DNA from: Methylococcaceae bacterium | GTDB lineage: Bacteria; Pseudomonadota; Gammaproteobacteria; Methylococcales; Methylococcaceae | Direction: 5' to 3' | Assembly: GCA_004299145.1 (NCBI GenBank) | Contig: SCQD01000184.1 | Location: 1 to 43,227, forward strand | DNA length: 43,227 bases | Part shown: one piece after another, positions 1 through 9,696 of the stretch | Numbering within the stretch: the stretch's first letter is position 1 | How the letters are laid out: each line of letters begins with the position of its first letter | Program-made: the position numbers and the translations under genes | The notes under the pieces: generated by a model | Database searches by the model: none | What the model saw: only the letters and a program-made list of their open reading frames with translations | Told to the model about the DNA's origin: nothing

Positions 1-1
1 G

Positions 2-961
2 TCGGTGCTGTGCGGTTCGGTTTGGGCCGATGAAGTGGTGGTGTATTCGGCGCGCAACGAGCAGTTGATCAAGCCGGTGTTCGAGGCTTACCAGAAAAAA
101 ACCGGCGTTAAAGTCAAGTACGTTACCGGTGAAGCCGGTGCCTTGCTGCAGCGCCTCAAGGCCGAGGGTAAAAACACTCCGGCGGATGCGTTGATTACCG
201 TGGATGCCGGCAATCTGTGGTTCGCCAAACAGGAGCAACTGTTGCAACCGTTGCACAGCGCGGTGTTGGAACAAAACATTCCGGCGCATTTGCGCGACGT
301 GGACGGCCAGTGGTTTGGCTTGTCGGTGCGGGCGCGCACCATCGTCTACAACCGTAATAAAGTACAGCCGGCCGATTTATCCAGCTATCAGGCTTTGGCC
401 GAGCCGAAATGGAAAGGACGTTTGTGCCTGTTGTCGGGCAAGAAAATCTATAACCGCTCCCTGATCGCCATGCTGATCGCCCAGTACGGCGAAGCTGCCA
501 CCCAGGAAATGGTCAAAGGCTGGATCGCCAACCTGGCGGCGGCGCCGTTCGCCAGCGACGAGCAAGCGCTCAAAGCGCTGGCAGCCGGCCAGTGCGACGT
601 GGCTATCGCCAACAGTTATTACCTGGGACGCGAATTGAAACACCACGCCGACTGGCCTTTGAATATTTTCTGGGCGGACCAGAATGCCGGCGGCACCCAT
701 GTGAATATTGCCGGTTTCGGCATTACGCGCCATGCCAAACATGCGCCTGCCGCCCAGGCTTTGCTGGAATGGCTGGCATCGCCCGAAGCCCAGGCCATGT
801 TTGCCAACGTCAACATGGAGTTTCCCGCCAATCCGGCCGTGGCCCCGACGCCTGAAGTGGCTGCCTGGGGAAGTTTTAAGCACAACACCACCGATTTAAA
901 CAAAGTCGGCGAGTTGCAGCCCGCTGCGGTGCGATTGATGGATGCGGTGGGGTATAAGTGA
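2..961 (+). CDS. Fe(3+) ABC transporter substrate-binding protein (FbpA/FutA-like), 5' end truncated by window edge
   Basis: ORF 5..961; VVVYSARNEQLIKPVFEAYQKKTGVKV...ALITVDAGNL...GTHVNIAGFGITRHAKHAPAAQALLEWLASPEAQ is typical of class I iron-binding proteins. Signal peptide only partly in the window. Confidence 0.88.
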   Translation, partial: SVLCGSVWADEVVVYSARNEQLIKPVFEAYQKKTGVKVKYVTGEAGALLQRLKAEGKNTPADALITVDAGNLWFAKQEQLLQPLHSAVLEQNIPAHLRDVDGQWFGLSVRARTIVYNRNKVQPADLSSYQALAEPKWKGRLCLLSGKKIYNRSLIAMLIAQYGEAATQEMVKGWIANLAAAPFASDEQALKALAAGQCDVAIANSYYLGRELKHHADWPLNIFWADQNAGGTHVNIAGFGITRHAKHAPAAQALLEWLASPEAQAMFANVNMEFPANPAVAPTPEVAAWGSFKHNTTDLNKVGELQPAAVRLMDAVGYK

Positions 962-1021
962 GGCTTTGGCTAAACAACTCCCCTGGTTGCAATGATAGGG
1001 AAATCATTTTGAACCAAATCC

Positions 1022-2788
1022 TTATTGTCCCAGCATGGCTGCGGTAACGATGGTGATGCCGTTGGCGGTCACGTAAAAGCGCTGCCGGTCTACAACGGGG
1101 TCCAGCCCTACGCTGAGTCCGTCGGGAATCCGGCAGCGCTTTTCCACGATGACGCGCTTCAGGGTGACGTGGCTGCCGATGATGGCTTCGGGCAAGACGA
1201 TGGAGTCTTCGATATAGCTGCAACCGCCCACGCGCGCCTTGGAAAACAGCAGCGAACGCCGCACCGTGGCACCGCTGACGATGCAGCCGTCCGTCACCAG
1301 CGAATTCCAGGCTTGGCCGCGATAGCCGTTGTCGTCGAATACGAATTTGGCGGGCGGCAGATGATGGCGCGCATTGCTCCAAATGGGCCAGTCATCGTCG
1401 TACAGGTTCAGCGCCGGCACCACCTGGATCAGGTCCATGTTGGCGTCCCAGTACGATTCCACCGTGCCTACGTCGCGCCAGTAAGGCTCGTTATCCACCA
1501 TGTTCACGCAACTGTCGGTAAAACGATGGGCAAATACCCGACCGCTCTTTACCAAGCAGGGGATCAGGTCTTTGCCGAAGTCGTGGCTGGAAGCGCAGTT
1601 TTGTGCATCCTGCGCCAGGATGTCAAAGAGAAATCCCGCATTGAAAACATAGATGCCCATGCTGACCAAAGCTCGATCGGGCCGGTTGGGTATCGGCACG
1701 GGATGCTCGGGTTTTTCCTGGAAATCGGTAATTTTCCAGTTTTTGTCGACGCTCATCACACCGAAACGTCCGGCATCGGCCAGCGGCATGTCGATACAGG
1801 CAATGGTCAGATCGGCTGACCTCGCCACGTGATCGGCAAGCAGCTTGCGGTAATCCATTTTGTATATATGGTCGCCGCCCAGGATCAAGACATAATCCGG
1901 TGCGTTTTTACGCACGATGTCCAGATTCTGGTACACGGCGTCGGCCGTGCCTTGATACCAGGCATCGTTGAGCCGCTGCTGGGCCGGAATGACGTCGATG
2001 AATTCGTTGAGGCCGTGGGAAAGGAAATTCCAGCCGTGCTGGACGTGCTGGATCAGGCTGTGCGCCTTGTATTGCGTCATGACGCCCACGCGCTTGAAGC
2101 CGGAGTTGACGCAGTTGGACAAGACAAAATCGATGATGCGCAGCTTGCCGCCGAACGGCACCGCCGGTTTGGCGCGCCATTCCGTCAGATGTTTCAGACG
2201 GTCGCCGCGGCCACCCGCCAACACCAGGGTGTAGGTGTGGCCGGCGATGTCGCCGATGAATTTGGGGCTGAGGTTTTGCCGGCAATGGTGATGGCCGCCG
2301 CCGGCCTGCTCGGTTTCCAAAACGAAGACGAAGTGATCCTTGACGCCGTCGGCCATCTGACGCGCTTTTTCTTCGCTTTCTTTCAGCGCTTTTTCGGCCT
2401 GGATGTGGTCGGTAATATCGACCAGGACCACGTGGCAGGTTTGCCCATCGTCGGTGACGGTGGCTTCCGCTTCGATGCGCACGTCGCGCTTCACCTCGCC
2501 CACCAGTTGCAGTTCTATATCACAGGTTTCCTTGCGGTAACTGGTGAAGACCTCGGCCAGCAAGGCATGAAACCGCGGCAAACTTGTTGGAGCTACGAAG
2601 GCGCTGAAGTGCAGGCCTATCAGTTTGGGGCGTTCCAGCCCCAGCAACTCGGCGCCTGCAATGTTGGTTTCGCGGATGGTGCCGGCGTGGTCCAGGGTAA
2701 AGTAGGCGACCGGCGCGAAATCGTAGAGTTCGGTGTAGTGTTCCAAGTCCAGCTGCGTTTGCTTGGGTTTACGCTGATTTGGCATCAC
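1022..2788 (-). CDS. glgC: Glucose-1-phosphate adenylyltransferase (GlgC) with N-terminal PAS domain fusion
   Basis: C-terminal ~420 aa are GlgC (TLVLAGGRGDRL, RAKPAVPFGGKLRIIDF, WYQGTADAVYQNLD, GGDHIYKMDY, SHDFGKDLIP, EPYWRDVGT, SLLFSKARVG). N-terminal ~150 aa are PAS-like (YDFAPVAYFTLDHAGTIRETNIAGAELLGLER...VVLVDITDHIQAEKALKESEEKA). One uninterrupted frame. Confidence 0.9.
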   Translation of the reverse strand: MMPNQRKPKQTQLDLEHYTELYDFAPVAYFTLDHAGTIRETNIAGAELLGLERPKLIGLHFSAFVAPTSLPRFHALLAEVFTSYRKETCDIELQLVGEVKRDVRIEAEATVTDDGQTCHVVLVDITDHIQAEKALKESEEKARQMADGVKDHFVFVLETEQAGGGHHHCRQNLSPKFIGDIAGHTYTLVLAGGRGDRLKHLTEWRAKPAVPFGGKLRIIDFVLSNCVNSGFKRVGVMTQYKAHSLIQHVQHGWNFLSHGLNEFIDVIPAQQRLNDAWYQGTADAVYQNLDIVRKNAPDYVLILGGDHIYKMDYRKLLADHVARSADLTIACIDMPLADAGRFGVMSVDKNWKITDFQEKPEHPVPIPNRPDRALVSMGIYVFNAGFLFDILAQDAQNCASSHDFGKDLIPCLVKSGRVFAHRFTDSCVNMVDNEPYWRDVGTVESYWDANMDLIQVVPALNLYDDDWPIWSNARHHLPPAKFVFDDNGYRGQAWNSLVTDGCIVSGATVRRSLLFSKARVGGCSYIEDSIVLPEAIIGSHVTLKRVIVEKRCRIPDGLSVGLDPVVDRQRFYVTANGITIVTAAMLGQ

Positions 2789-2829
2789 ATTACCTCACAT
2801 GAGTGGTTCTGAACTTATCCGAACGCTTA

Positions 2830-3765
2830 CTACAGAGCCAGGTGGTGCCGATGCTCGGTCAGGCTGGTTTGCACCACTTCGGCCAATTCGTCGGGATCGT
2901 ATTTGGCTAAAAACTTGTCCGCCCCGGTTTTTTCTATCATGTCCTGGTTGTAAACCCCGCTCAGCGAGGTATGCAGCAGCACATAAATATCCTTCATGCG
3001 CGCATCGCCACGTATCCTGGAGGTCAGGGTATAGCCGTCCATGCGGGGCATCTCTATATCCGAAATAATCATGGACAGAAACCGGCTGAACTCCTTGCCT
3101 TCGTCGGCCCAGCGGGACAGCCTGTCCCAGGCCTCCTGGCCGTCCTTGGCGATGGTATAGTTGATTTTCAGCGCATCCAGCACGTTGGTGATCTGATGGC
3201 GCGCCACGCTGGAATCGTCCACGACCAGTATGTGCTTGCCGTCCTGGGAAAAGTCGTGAGTGATGACGCCGTCGGAGATGTGTTCGTTGCTGCCGGTCAC
3301 TTCGTGGATCACTTTTTCCACGTCGATAATTTCAATCAGCTCATGGTCGTACTGGGTGACCGCCGTGATATAGCTGTATCGTCCGGTGCCCTTGGGCGGT
3401 GGCTGGATGTTGCGCCAGTCCAGGTGAATGATGCGGTCCAGCGCGGAAACCAGAAAGCCGTGCGTCGAGCGGCTGTATTCGGTGATGATGATGTAACCGC
3501 TGCCGTCTCTGGGGTGCGGTATGCCGCCTATCGCCATCGCCAGGTCGATGACCGACACGGTTTTGTCGCGCAGCGTGGCAACGCCGCACACGACCGAATG
3601 CGCGCCTGGCAAGGCGGTGAGTTTGGGACACTGGATGGCTTCATGAACCTTGAAAACGTTGATGCCGAAAAGTTGCCGCGTGCCTAATTTAAACAGCAAC
3701 AGTTCAACCCGGCTGCCGCCAGCTGCGCCGGCGAGGCGTTCCGGGTCATCGTGCAATCTGGTCAT
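2830..3765 (-). CDS. cheV: Chemotaxis protein CheV (CheW-like + receiver domain)
   Basis: CheW-like (LLLFKLGTRQLFGINVFKVHEAI...) plus REC (ILVVDDSSVARHQ...MIISDIEMPRMDGYTL). ORF extends to 3828; start at MTRLHDDPE preferred. Confidence 0.88.
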   Translation of the reverse strand: MTRLHDDPERLAGAAGGSRVELLLFKLGTRQLFGINVFKVHEAIQCPKLTALPGAHSVVCGVATLRDKTVSVIDLAMAIGGIPHPRDGSGYIIITEYSRSTHGFLVSALDRIIHLDWRNIQPPPKGTGRYSYITAVTQYDHELIEIIDVEKVIHEVTGSNEHISDGVITHDFSQDGKHILVVDDSSVARHQITNVLDALKINYTIAKDGQEAWDRLSRWADEGKEFSRFLSMIISDIEMPRMDGYTLTSRIRGDARMKDIYVLLHTSLSGVYNQDMIEKTGADKFLAKYDPDELAEVVQTSLTEHRHHLAL

Positions 3766-3963
3766 GTGCGGGATGCTCTGAATGGTGGGGGAATGGATAA
3801 CGCAGCTCAATTGTAGCGTCTGCTGCACATTATGCCCGGTCCGGCCGCCGATCCGACGACTGATTTGTGATCCAACACACAGAAAATTTCCACCATCTGT
3901 TTCCGCGTGGTGGAAGCCGGGCAGCCGCTATAATGCTGGCCTTTTTACCATCAGGCTTGTTTT

Positions 3964-4788
3964 ATGGACCTGTCTCTACTCATCGATGCATTGATCCTCG
4001 GTATCGTCGAAGGATTGACCGAATTTCTGCCCATCTCCAGCACCGGCCACCTGATTCTGGTCGGCGAATTGCTGGGGTTCAACAACGAAAAAGGCAAATT
4101 GTTTGAAATCGCCATCCAGAGCGGCGCCATCCTGGCCGTATGCTGGGAGTACCGGCGCAAAATCGGCAGCGTGGTGGGCAGTCTGCACTGCGACCCTGCC
4201 GCGCGGCGCTTTATCTTCAACCTGCTGGTGGCTTTTATACCGGCTGCGGTATTGGGGCTGGCGTTCGGCAAAGCGGTCAAGGCGCATTTGTTCAACGCCA
4301 CCGTGGTAGCTGGCGCGTTTATCGTCGGCGGCGTGATCATCTGGTGGGCGGAAAAGCGCGAACACCGGATTCGCGTGCAAACGGTAGAGGCCATGACCTG
4401 GCGGGACGCCCTCAAAGTCGGCCTGGTGCAAACCCTGGCGCTGATTCCCGGCACCTCCCGTTCCGGCGCCACCATCATCGGCGGTTTGCTGTTCGGGCTG
4501 TCCCGGCAGGCGGCCACGGAGTTTTCCTTTTTTTTGGCCATTCCCACCCTGTGCGCCGCGACGGTTTACGACGTTTATAAGCATTGGGCGCTGCTGTCCC
4601 TGAACGATATCCCGCTGTTCGGCGTCGGCTTCATCGCCGCATTTATCAGCGCTTTTGCCGCCGTCAAAGGGCTGCTGCGCTATATAGGTCAGCACGATTT
4701 TACGGTTTTTGCCTATTACCGCCTGGTTTTCGGCGTGGCCGTGCTGGCTACCGCCCATTTTGGCTGGGTACAATGGGCGGCGGGCTGA
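3964..4788 (+). CDS. uppP: Undecaprenyl-diphosphatase
   Basis: [25 protein letters not shown] and [35 protein letters not shown] are UppP/BacA signatures. Confidence 0.96.
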   Translation: MDLSLLIDALILGIVEGLTEFLPISSTGHLILVGELLGFNNEKGKLFEIAIQSGAILAVCWEYRRKIGSVVGSLHCDPAARRFIFNLLVAFIPAAVLGLAFGKAVKAHLFNATVVAGAFIVGGVIIWWAEKREHRIRVQTVEAMTWRDALKVGLVQTLALIPGTSRSGATIIGGLLFGLSRQAATEFSFFLAIPTLCAATVYDVYKHWALLSLNDIPLFGVGFIAAFISAFAAVKGLLRYIGQHDFTVFAYYRLVFGVAVLATAHFGWVQWAAG

Positions 4789-4845
4789 TGGCGCTCCAAT
4801 AGAGAGCCCGGTGTTGATAACGCGATTACCTGTAAGAGATTGATT

Positions 4846-7800
4846 ATGCCGATATCCGACTACGCTGATGCGTCAGCACAGCAAGAACTAATTTCCGATG
4901 CAGCAGCGGATTTTCACTGGCCGATGAGCGCATACCTCGTTACCCGCGGTAAAAAACTTCCCGCCTCCGACACCGCCAAACCCACGCTGGTCAGCAGCAG
5001 CCCCAGCGATAATGCGGCGGAGGTGGCGGTCAATAAAAGCATCGTGCTGACCTTCAACGAAGCGATCCGCCCCGGCAGCGGCAATATCGTCGTCAGCAAC
5101 GGTGCGGACGTACGCAGCATCGCCGTCGGCGATACTTCGCAAATCACCATCCGCGATAAAACCGTCACCATCAATCCCACCGACAACCTGAAAACCAACA
5201 GCACTTACCACGTGCAGATGGCCGGCGGCGTGATCGAGGATTTGGCGGGCAATGCCTTTGCCGGCCTGCGCGATGCCGACGCGCTGAACTTCAGCACCCC
5301 CGACACCGTGCGGCCCACGGTGGACATCGTGGTGAACGACGCGGCGCTGAAGAGCGGCGATACCTCCCTGGTGAGCTTCACGTTCAGCGAAGCCGTCACC
5401 GGCTTTGCCAATGCCGATCTGACCATCAGCAACGGCACGCTGTCCCCGGTGGTCTCGAACAATGGCGGCCTGCGCTGGACCGCCACGTATACGCCCACGG
5501 CCAACCTCAACGACGCCAACAATTTCATCAGCCTGGACAAGACGGGGGTGACGGATGTCGCGGGCAATGCCGGCTTCGGCGTCAGCAAATCCAACGTCTA
5601 TGCCATTGATACGCTGCGGCCCACGGTCAACATCGTGGTGGCCGATATTTCGCTGAAAGCGGGCGACACCTCGCTGGTCACCTTTATTTTCAACGAGCCG
5701 GTTACCGGCTTCGGCAACGCCGATCTGACCCTGAGCAATGGCCGTCTGAGTCCGGTGACTTCCAGCGACGGCGGCAAAATCTGGACCGCCACCTTGACGC
5801 CGGCGGCCGATATGCCCGATACCAGCAACGTCATCACCCTGGATAAATCCGGCCTGGAAGACTTGGCCGGCAATGCCGGCGCCGGCACCACCCGTTCCAA
5901 TACTTACGCCATCGATACCGTCGTACCGTCGCTACGCATCACCAGCGACGACAACGCGCTGATCGTGGGCGAGACCGCCACGCTGACGTTTACGCTCAGC
6001 GAGCCCAGCAACAACTTCATCGCCGCCGACGTCGCGGTCAGCGGCGGCCGGCTGAGCAATTTTGCCGGCAGCGGCGCACGGTATACCGCCCAATTCACGC
6101 CCAGCGACAACAGCACGGTTGCCGCCACGGTTGCCGTGGCAGCCGACAGTTTCAGCGATGCGGCCGGCAATAAAAATACGGCGGCGACGCCGTTGGCGTT
6201 GACCGTCAACACCGTCGCCCCCAGCCTGGCCATCACCAGCAGCGACAATTTGCTGAGCATCGGCGACGCGGCGACGCTGACTTTTGTGCTCAGCAAAGCC
6301 AGCACCACCTTTAGCGCCGGCGACATTACGGTTACCGGCGGCAGCTTGAGCAACTTTGCCGGCAGCGGCGCGCGCTATACCGCCAAACTCACGCCCATAG
6401 CCGGCAGCAGCGCCAATGCCACCGTCGACGTGGCGGCAAACAGCTTCAGCGATGCGGCGGGCAACGGCAACGCGGCGGCCAGCCAACTGGTATTGAGCGT
6501 AGATACCATAGCGCCGTCGGTAACTATCGCCGCCAATACCAGCAACGTGCTGAAAATCGGCGCTGTGGCGTCGTTGACGTTTACTCTCAGCGAAAGCTCG
6601 GCCAACTTCGGCGTCGCCGATATCGACGTTACCGGCGGCACCTTGTCCAACTTTACCGGCAGCGGCGCCCGCTATACCGCCAAATTCATCCCGGCCGACC
6701 ACAGCGATAGCGCCGCCACCATCAAAATAGCCGCAGACAGCTTCAGCGACGCGGCGGGCAACAAGAACACGGCGGCGACGCCGGCAACGCTGGCGGTCGA
6801 CACCATCGCCCCCGGCGTCGCCATCAGCAGCAGCGACAGCGCCTTGAAGCAGGGGGAAACCGCCACGCTGACGTTTACGCTCAGCGAGCCCAGCAACAAC
6901 TTTGCCGCCGCCGACATCGAGGTGACCGGCGCTACGCTGAGCAATTTTGCCGGCAGCGGCGCGCTCTACACCGCCAAACTCACCCCGGCGGACAACAGCA
7001 GCGCGCCCGCCACCATCGACGTCGCCGCCGACCAGTTCAACGACGCGGCGGGCAATAAAAACACGGCGGCGACGGCGGCGAGGCTGACGGTCGACACCAT
7101 CGTGCCCAGCCTGCGCATCAGCAGCGATGACGACGCCTTGAAACTGGGCGACGTCGCCACGCTGACGTTTACGCTCAGCGAGTCCAGCAGCAATTTCAGC
7201 ATCGGCGACATCGACGCGGCCGGCGGCAGGCTGAGCAATTTCGCCGGCAGCGGCACCCGCTACACCGTCACGTTCACCCCGGCGGACAACAGCACCGCCG
7301 CGGCGGTCATCGGCGTGGCGGCGGACAGTTTCAGCGATGCGGCCGGCAACAAAAACACGGCGGCAACCCCGTTGACGCTGGCGGTCAATACCGTCGTGCC
7401 CACCCTGCTGAGCAGCAGCCCGCAGGATGAAGCCGGCGCCGTCACCATAGACAGCAATATCGTGCTGACCTTCAGCGAAACGGTGGCGGCGGGAACGGGC
7501 AGCATCCTGATCAGCGACGGCAACGGCGACACCCGCAGCATCGACGTCGCCGATGCCAGCCAACTGACGTTCAGCGGCAATACGCTCACCATCGATCCGG
7601 CGGCGGACCTGAACCCCGACAGCGGCTACAGCGTGCGCATCGACAACGGCGCCATCAAAAATATCGCCGGCAACCCCTATGCCGGCATCGCCGACACCAG
7701 CACGCTGAATTTTTACACGGTGTTGCCGTTTGCCTACGTCGACGGCGCCGGCACGCTGGTGCTGACCGGCGCCTCCAGCGGCGCGGTGGTGGTCGACCTG

Positions 7801-9342
7801 TCCGGCATCCACCTGTTAACCGATGGCGGCCAGACGCTGACGCCGTCCGGCGCGGCTTTTGCCGGCGTCAGCAGCGTCGATGCCCGCAACTTGAGCGGCA
7901 ACGCGGTGACATTCACCGGCGACGCGCTCGCCAATACTTATCGGGCTTCGAACCAGGGCGACAGCATCAGCGGCAAAGGCGGCAGCGATAGCCTGAGCGG
8001 CGGCGCCGGCAACGACACGTTCAACCTGGCCGGCGGGGAAGTTACTGCGGGTCTGAGTATCGAAGGCGCAGGCGGCAGCGACGCGCTGGTCATGACCAGC
8101 GGCGGCAGCGCCGATTTTTCCGGCAGCAACGTCAGCGGCGTCGAAAGTCTGGTGTTCAGCAGCGACGGCAACACGCTGATCTGTAGCGACGGTTTTATCA
8201 GCGCTTTCAGCAGCCTCAGCGTCGGCGCCGCCGTCGACAGCCTGATCGTCGATATCGCCGCCGATCACAGCGTCGACCTGCACGCGCTCGGCCTGGCTTG
8301 GCAAGGCGCGGCATATGAGACCTTCAATCTGAGCCTGCAAGGCGGCAGCGGGGCGGAAACGCTGCAAGGCATGGCTAATCGCGACGTGCTGAGCGGCGGC
8401 GCCGGAGCGGATGTGTTTGTCAACAACCTGGCTACCGACGCCATGGACATCATCACCGACTTCGATCCCACCCAGGACCAGCTCAGCGTGCCGCTGGCCG
8501 CATCGTCCATGCGCTACAGCCCCATCGGCCATTATCTGGAGTATCCGGACGGCGCCTGGAACGGCTTTCAGTTCGCCGATGCGAACGGCGGCAATAACCG
8601 CAGCGGCATGGAATACGCCGATTTCGACGTGAGCAATCAAGGGGCAGGCGGCGGCAGATTCATGTCCATGGCGGACAACACCGGCGGGTTGACGGGCGGT
8701 GCCCAAGGCGATCTGCTGATCGTGGCCGGCAAAACCGCCGGCCAAACCATAGACGGCGCGGCGGGCGACGACAGCATCCAGCACCTCACCGTCATCCCCA
8801 ACACGCTCAAAGGCGGCGCCGGCAACGACACCATCCAGTCCGGCAGCGGCAGCGATACCCTCGAAGGCGGCACCGGCGCGGATACGCTGTACGGCAGCGG
8901 AGCCGACACGTTCAATTTTGCGGCGGGCGATTCCACCGCCATCGGCGTCGACCTCAGCCAAGGCGCGGATGCCGGCAGCCTGGACGATGGCGATGTTTTC
9001 AGCTTCGGCGTGGTCGGGGGGGACGTGATCAGCTACGGCCTGAAGGCATTCAGCCCGGGCACGGCGCTGGCATTTACCGGGGCGGCGACGCTGATCAACA
9101 GCACCGTACCCGCCGATGGCCTGGCCGGCAACGACGCCTATTTCGTAGTGCAAGGCGGCTATGCTCCGTTCAGCGGGGCATTCAGCGTCGACGCCGGCGG
9201 CGGCGACTCGACCCTGCTGGTCTACGACGGAGACGACGGCAGCGGCGTGGCGCAACACGCCGTCGTGCTGCTGGGCAGCGCTTACTATCCGATTACACCG
9301 GCCATGATGAATATGGGCGGTGATGGCATAAGCGTCTTATGA
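4846..9342 (+). CDS. Large secreted Ig-like repeat protein with RTX-like calcium-binding C-terminus (probable T1SS substrate/adhesin)
   Basis: Big_5-like modules at both ends of the repeat region, two A-type and five B-type ~98-aa repeats, then RTX-like motifs (GGAGNDTFNL, LKGGAGNDTIQSGSGSDTLEGGTGADTLYG). Confidence 0.85.
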   Translation: MPISDYADASAQQELISDAAADFHWPMSAYLVTRGKKLPASDTAKPTLVSSSPSDNAAEVAVNKSIVLTFNEAIRPGSGNIVVSNGADVRSIAVGDTSQITIRDKTVTINPTDNLKTNSTYHVQMAGGVIEDLAGNAFAGLRDADALNFSTPDTVRPTVDIVVNDAALKSGDTSLVSFTFSEAVTGFANADLTISNGTLSPVVSNNGGLRWTATYTPTANLNDANNFISLDKTGVTDVAGNAGFGVSKSNVYAIDTLRPTVNIVVADISLKAGDTSLVTFIFNEPVTGFGNADLTLSNGRLSPVTSSDGGKIWTATLTPAADMPDTSNVITLDKSGLEDLAGNAGAGTTRSNTYAIDTVVPSLRITSDDNALIVGETATLTFTLSEPSNNFIAADVAVSGGRLSNFAGSGARYTAQFTPSDNSTVAATVAVAADSFSDAAGNKNTAATPLALTVNTVAPSLAITSSDNLLSIGDAATLTFVLSKASTTFSAGDITVTGGSLSNFAGSGARYTAKLTPIAGSSANATVDVAANSFSDAAGNGNAAASQLVLSVDTIAPSVTIAANTSNVLKIGAVASLTFTLSESSANFGVADIDVTGGTLSNFTGSGARYTAKFIPADHSDSAATIKIAADSFSDAAGNKNTAATPATLAVDTIAPGVAISSSDSALKQGETATLTFTLSEPSNNFAAADIEVTGATLSNFAGSGALYTAKLTPADNSSAPATIDVAADQFNDAAGNKNTAATAARLTVDTIVPSLRISSDDDALKLGDVATLTFTLSESSSNFSIGDIDAAGGRLSNFAGSGTRYTVTFTPADNSTAAAVIGVAADSFSDAAGNKNTAATPLTLAVNTVVPTLLSSSPQDEAGAVTIDSNIVLTFSETVAAGTGSILISDGNGDTRSIDVADASQLTFSGNTLTIDPAADLNPDSGYSVRIDNGAIKNIAGNPYAGIADTSTLNFYTVLPFAYVDGAGTLVLTGASSGAVVVDLSGIHLLTDGGQTLTPSGAAFAGVSSVDARNLSGNAVTFTGDALANTYRASNQGDSISGKGGSDSLSGGAGNDTFNLAGGEVTAGLSIEGAGGSDALVMTSGGSADFSGSNVSGVESLVFSSDGNTLICSDGFISAFSSLSVGAAVDSLIVDIAADHSVDLHALGLAWQGAAYETFNLSLQGGSGAETLQGMANRDVLSGGAGADVFVNNLATDAMDIITDFDPTQDQLSVPLAASSMRYSPIGHYLEYPDGAWNGFQFADANGGNNRSGMEYADFDVSNQGAGGGRFMSMADNTGGLTGGAQGDLLIVAGKTAGQTIDGAAGDDSIQHLTVIPNTLKGGAGNDTIQSGSGSDTLEGGTGADTLYGSGADTFNFAAGDSTAIGVDLSQGADAGSLDDGDVFSFGVVGGDVISYGLKAFSPGTALAFTGAATLINSTVPADGLAGNDAYFVVQGGYAPFSGAFSVDAGGGDSTLLVYDGDDGSGVAQHAVVLLGSAYYPITPAMMNMGGDGISVL
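5311..5925 (+). repeat. Two intragenic ~306-bp repeats (type A Ig-like modules)
   Basis: RPTVDIVVNDAALKSGDTSLVSFTFSEAVTGFANADLT... (from 5311) and RPTVNIVVADISLKAGDTSLVTFIFNEPVTGFGNADLT... (from 5617). Confidence 0.9.
5926..7398 (+). repeat. Five intragenic 294-297-bp repeats (type B Ig-like modules)
   Basis: Starts at 5926, 6220, 6514, 6811, 7105; consensus PSL.ISS.D..LK.GE.ATLTFTLSE.S.NF...DI.V.GG.LSNFAGSGARYTA.FTP.D.S.A...VAADSFSDAAGNKNTAAT. Confidence 0.93.
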
Positions 9343-9696
9343 ATGGTATTTATTCGGGCGAGACATCTACGCTTCACGGGCTGCGGATCAGGTTTTACCG
9401 ACCCGCGGCAGGTTGGCATCAAACCAGCGATGAATAGGGCTTTTATCCGGCCAAGGCCATAAGATGCGCAAAGATGTGCCGACGACAGGAGGCGCATCTG
9501 TCGCGAGCGATGCGCTTCCCTTCGTTCAGCGCATTTTATGGCCCTGCATGAACGCCAACTCGCCGGTTGATCAGCCAGTCGCTATCCGACAAAAGGGATT
9601 AGATTTCAATATTAACGTAACATAAAGCGTCGGATACGATCCGAATTCAGAATAGGCTTCGCTTTTGAGGCCGAATTGTAGTTAGGCCCATTACAA

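Noticed and set aside
5932-7812. 626-aa minus-strand ORF opposite the Ig-like repeat gene (also 7816..9258, 480 aa)
   Set aside because: Mirror of a high-GC repetitive coding strand; low-complexity translation with no recognisable motif. The sense frame has clear domains.
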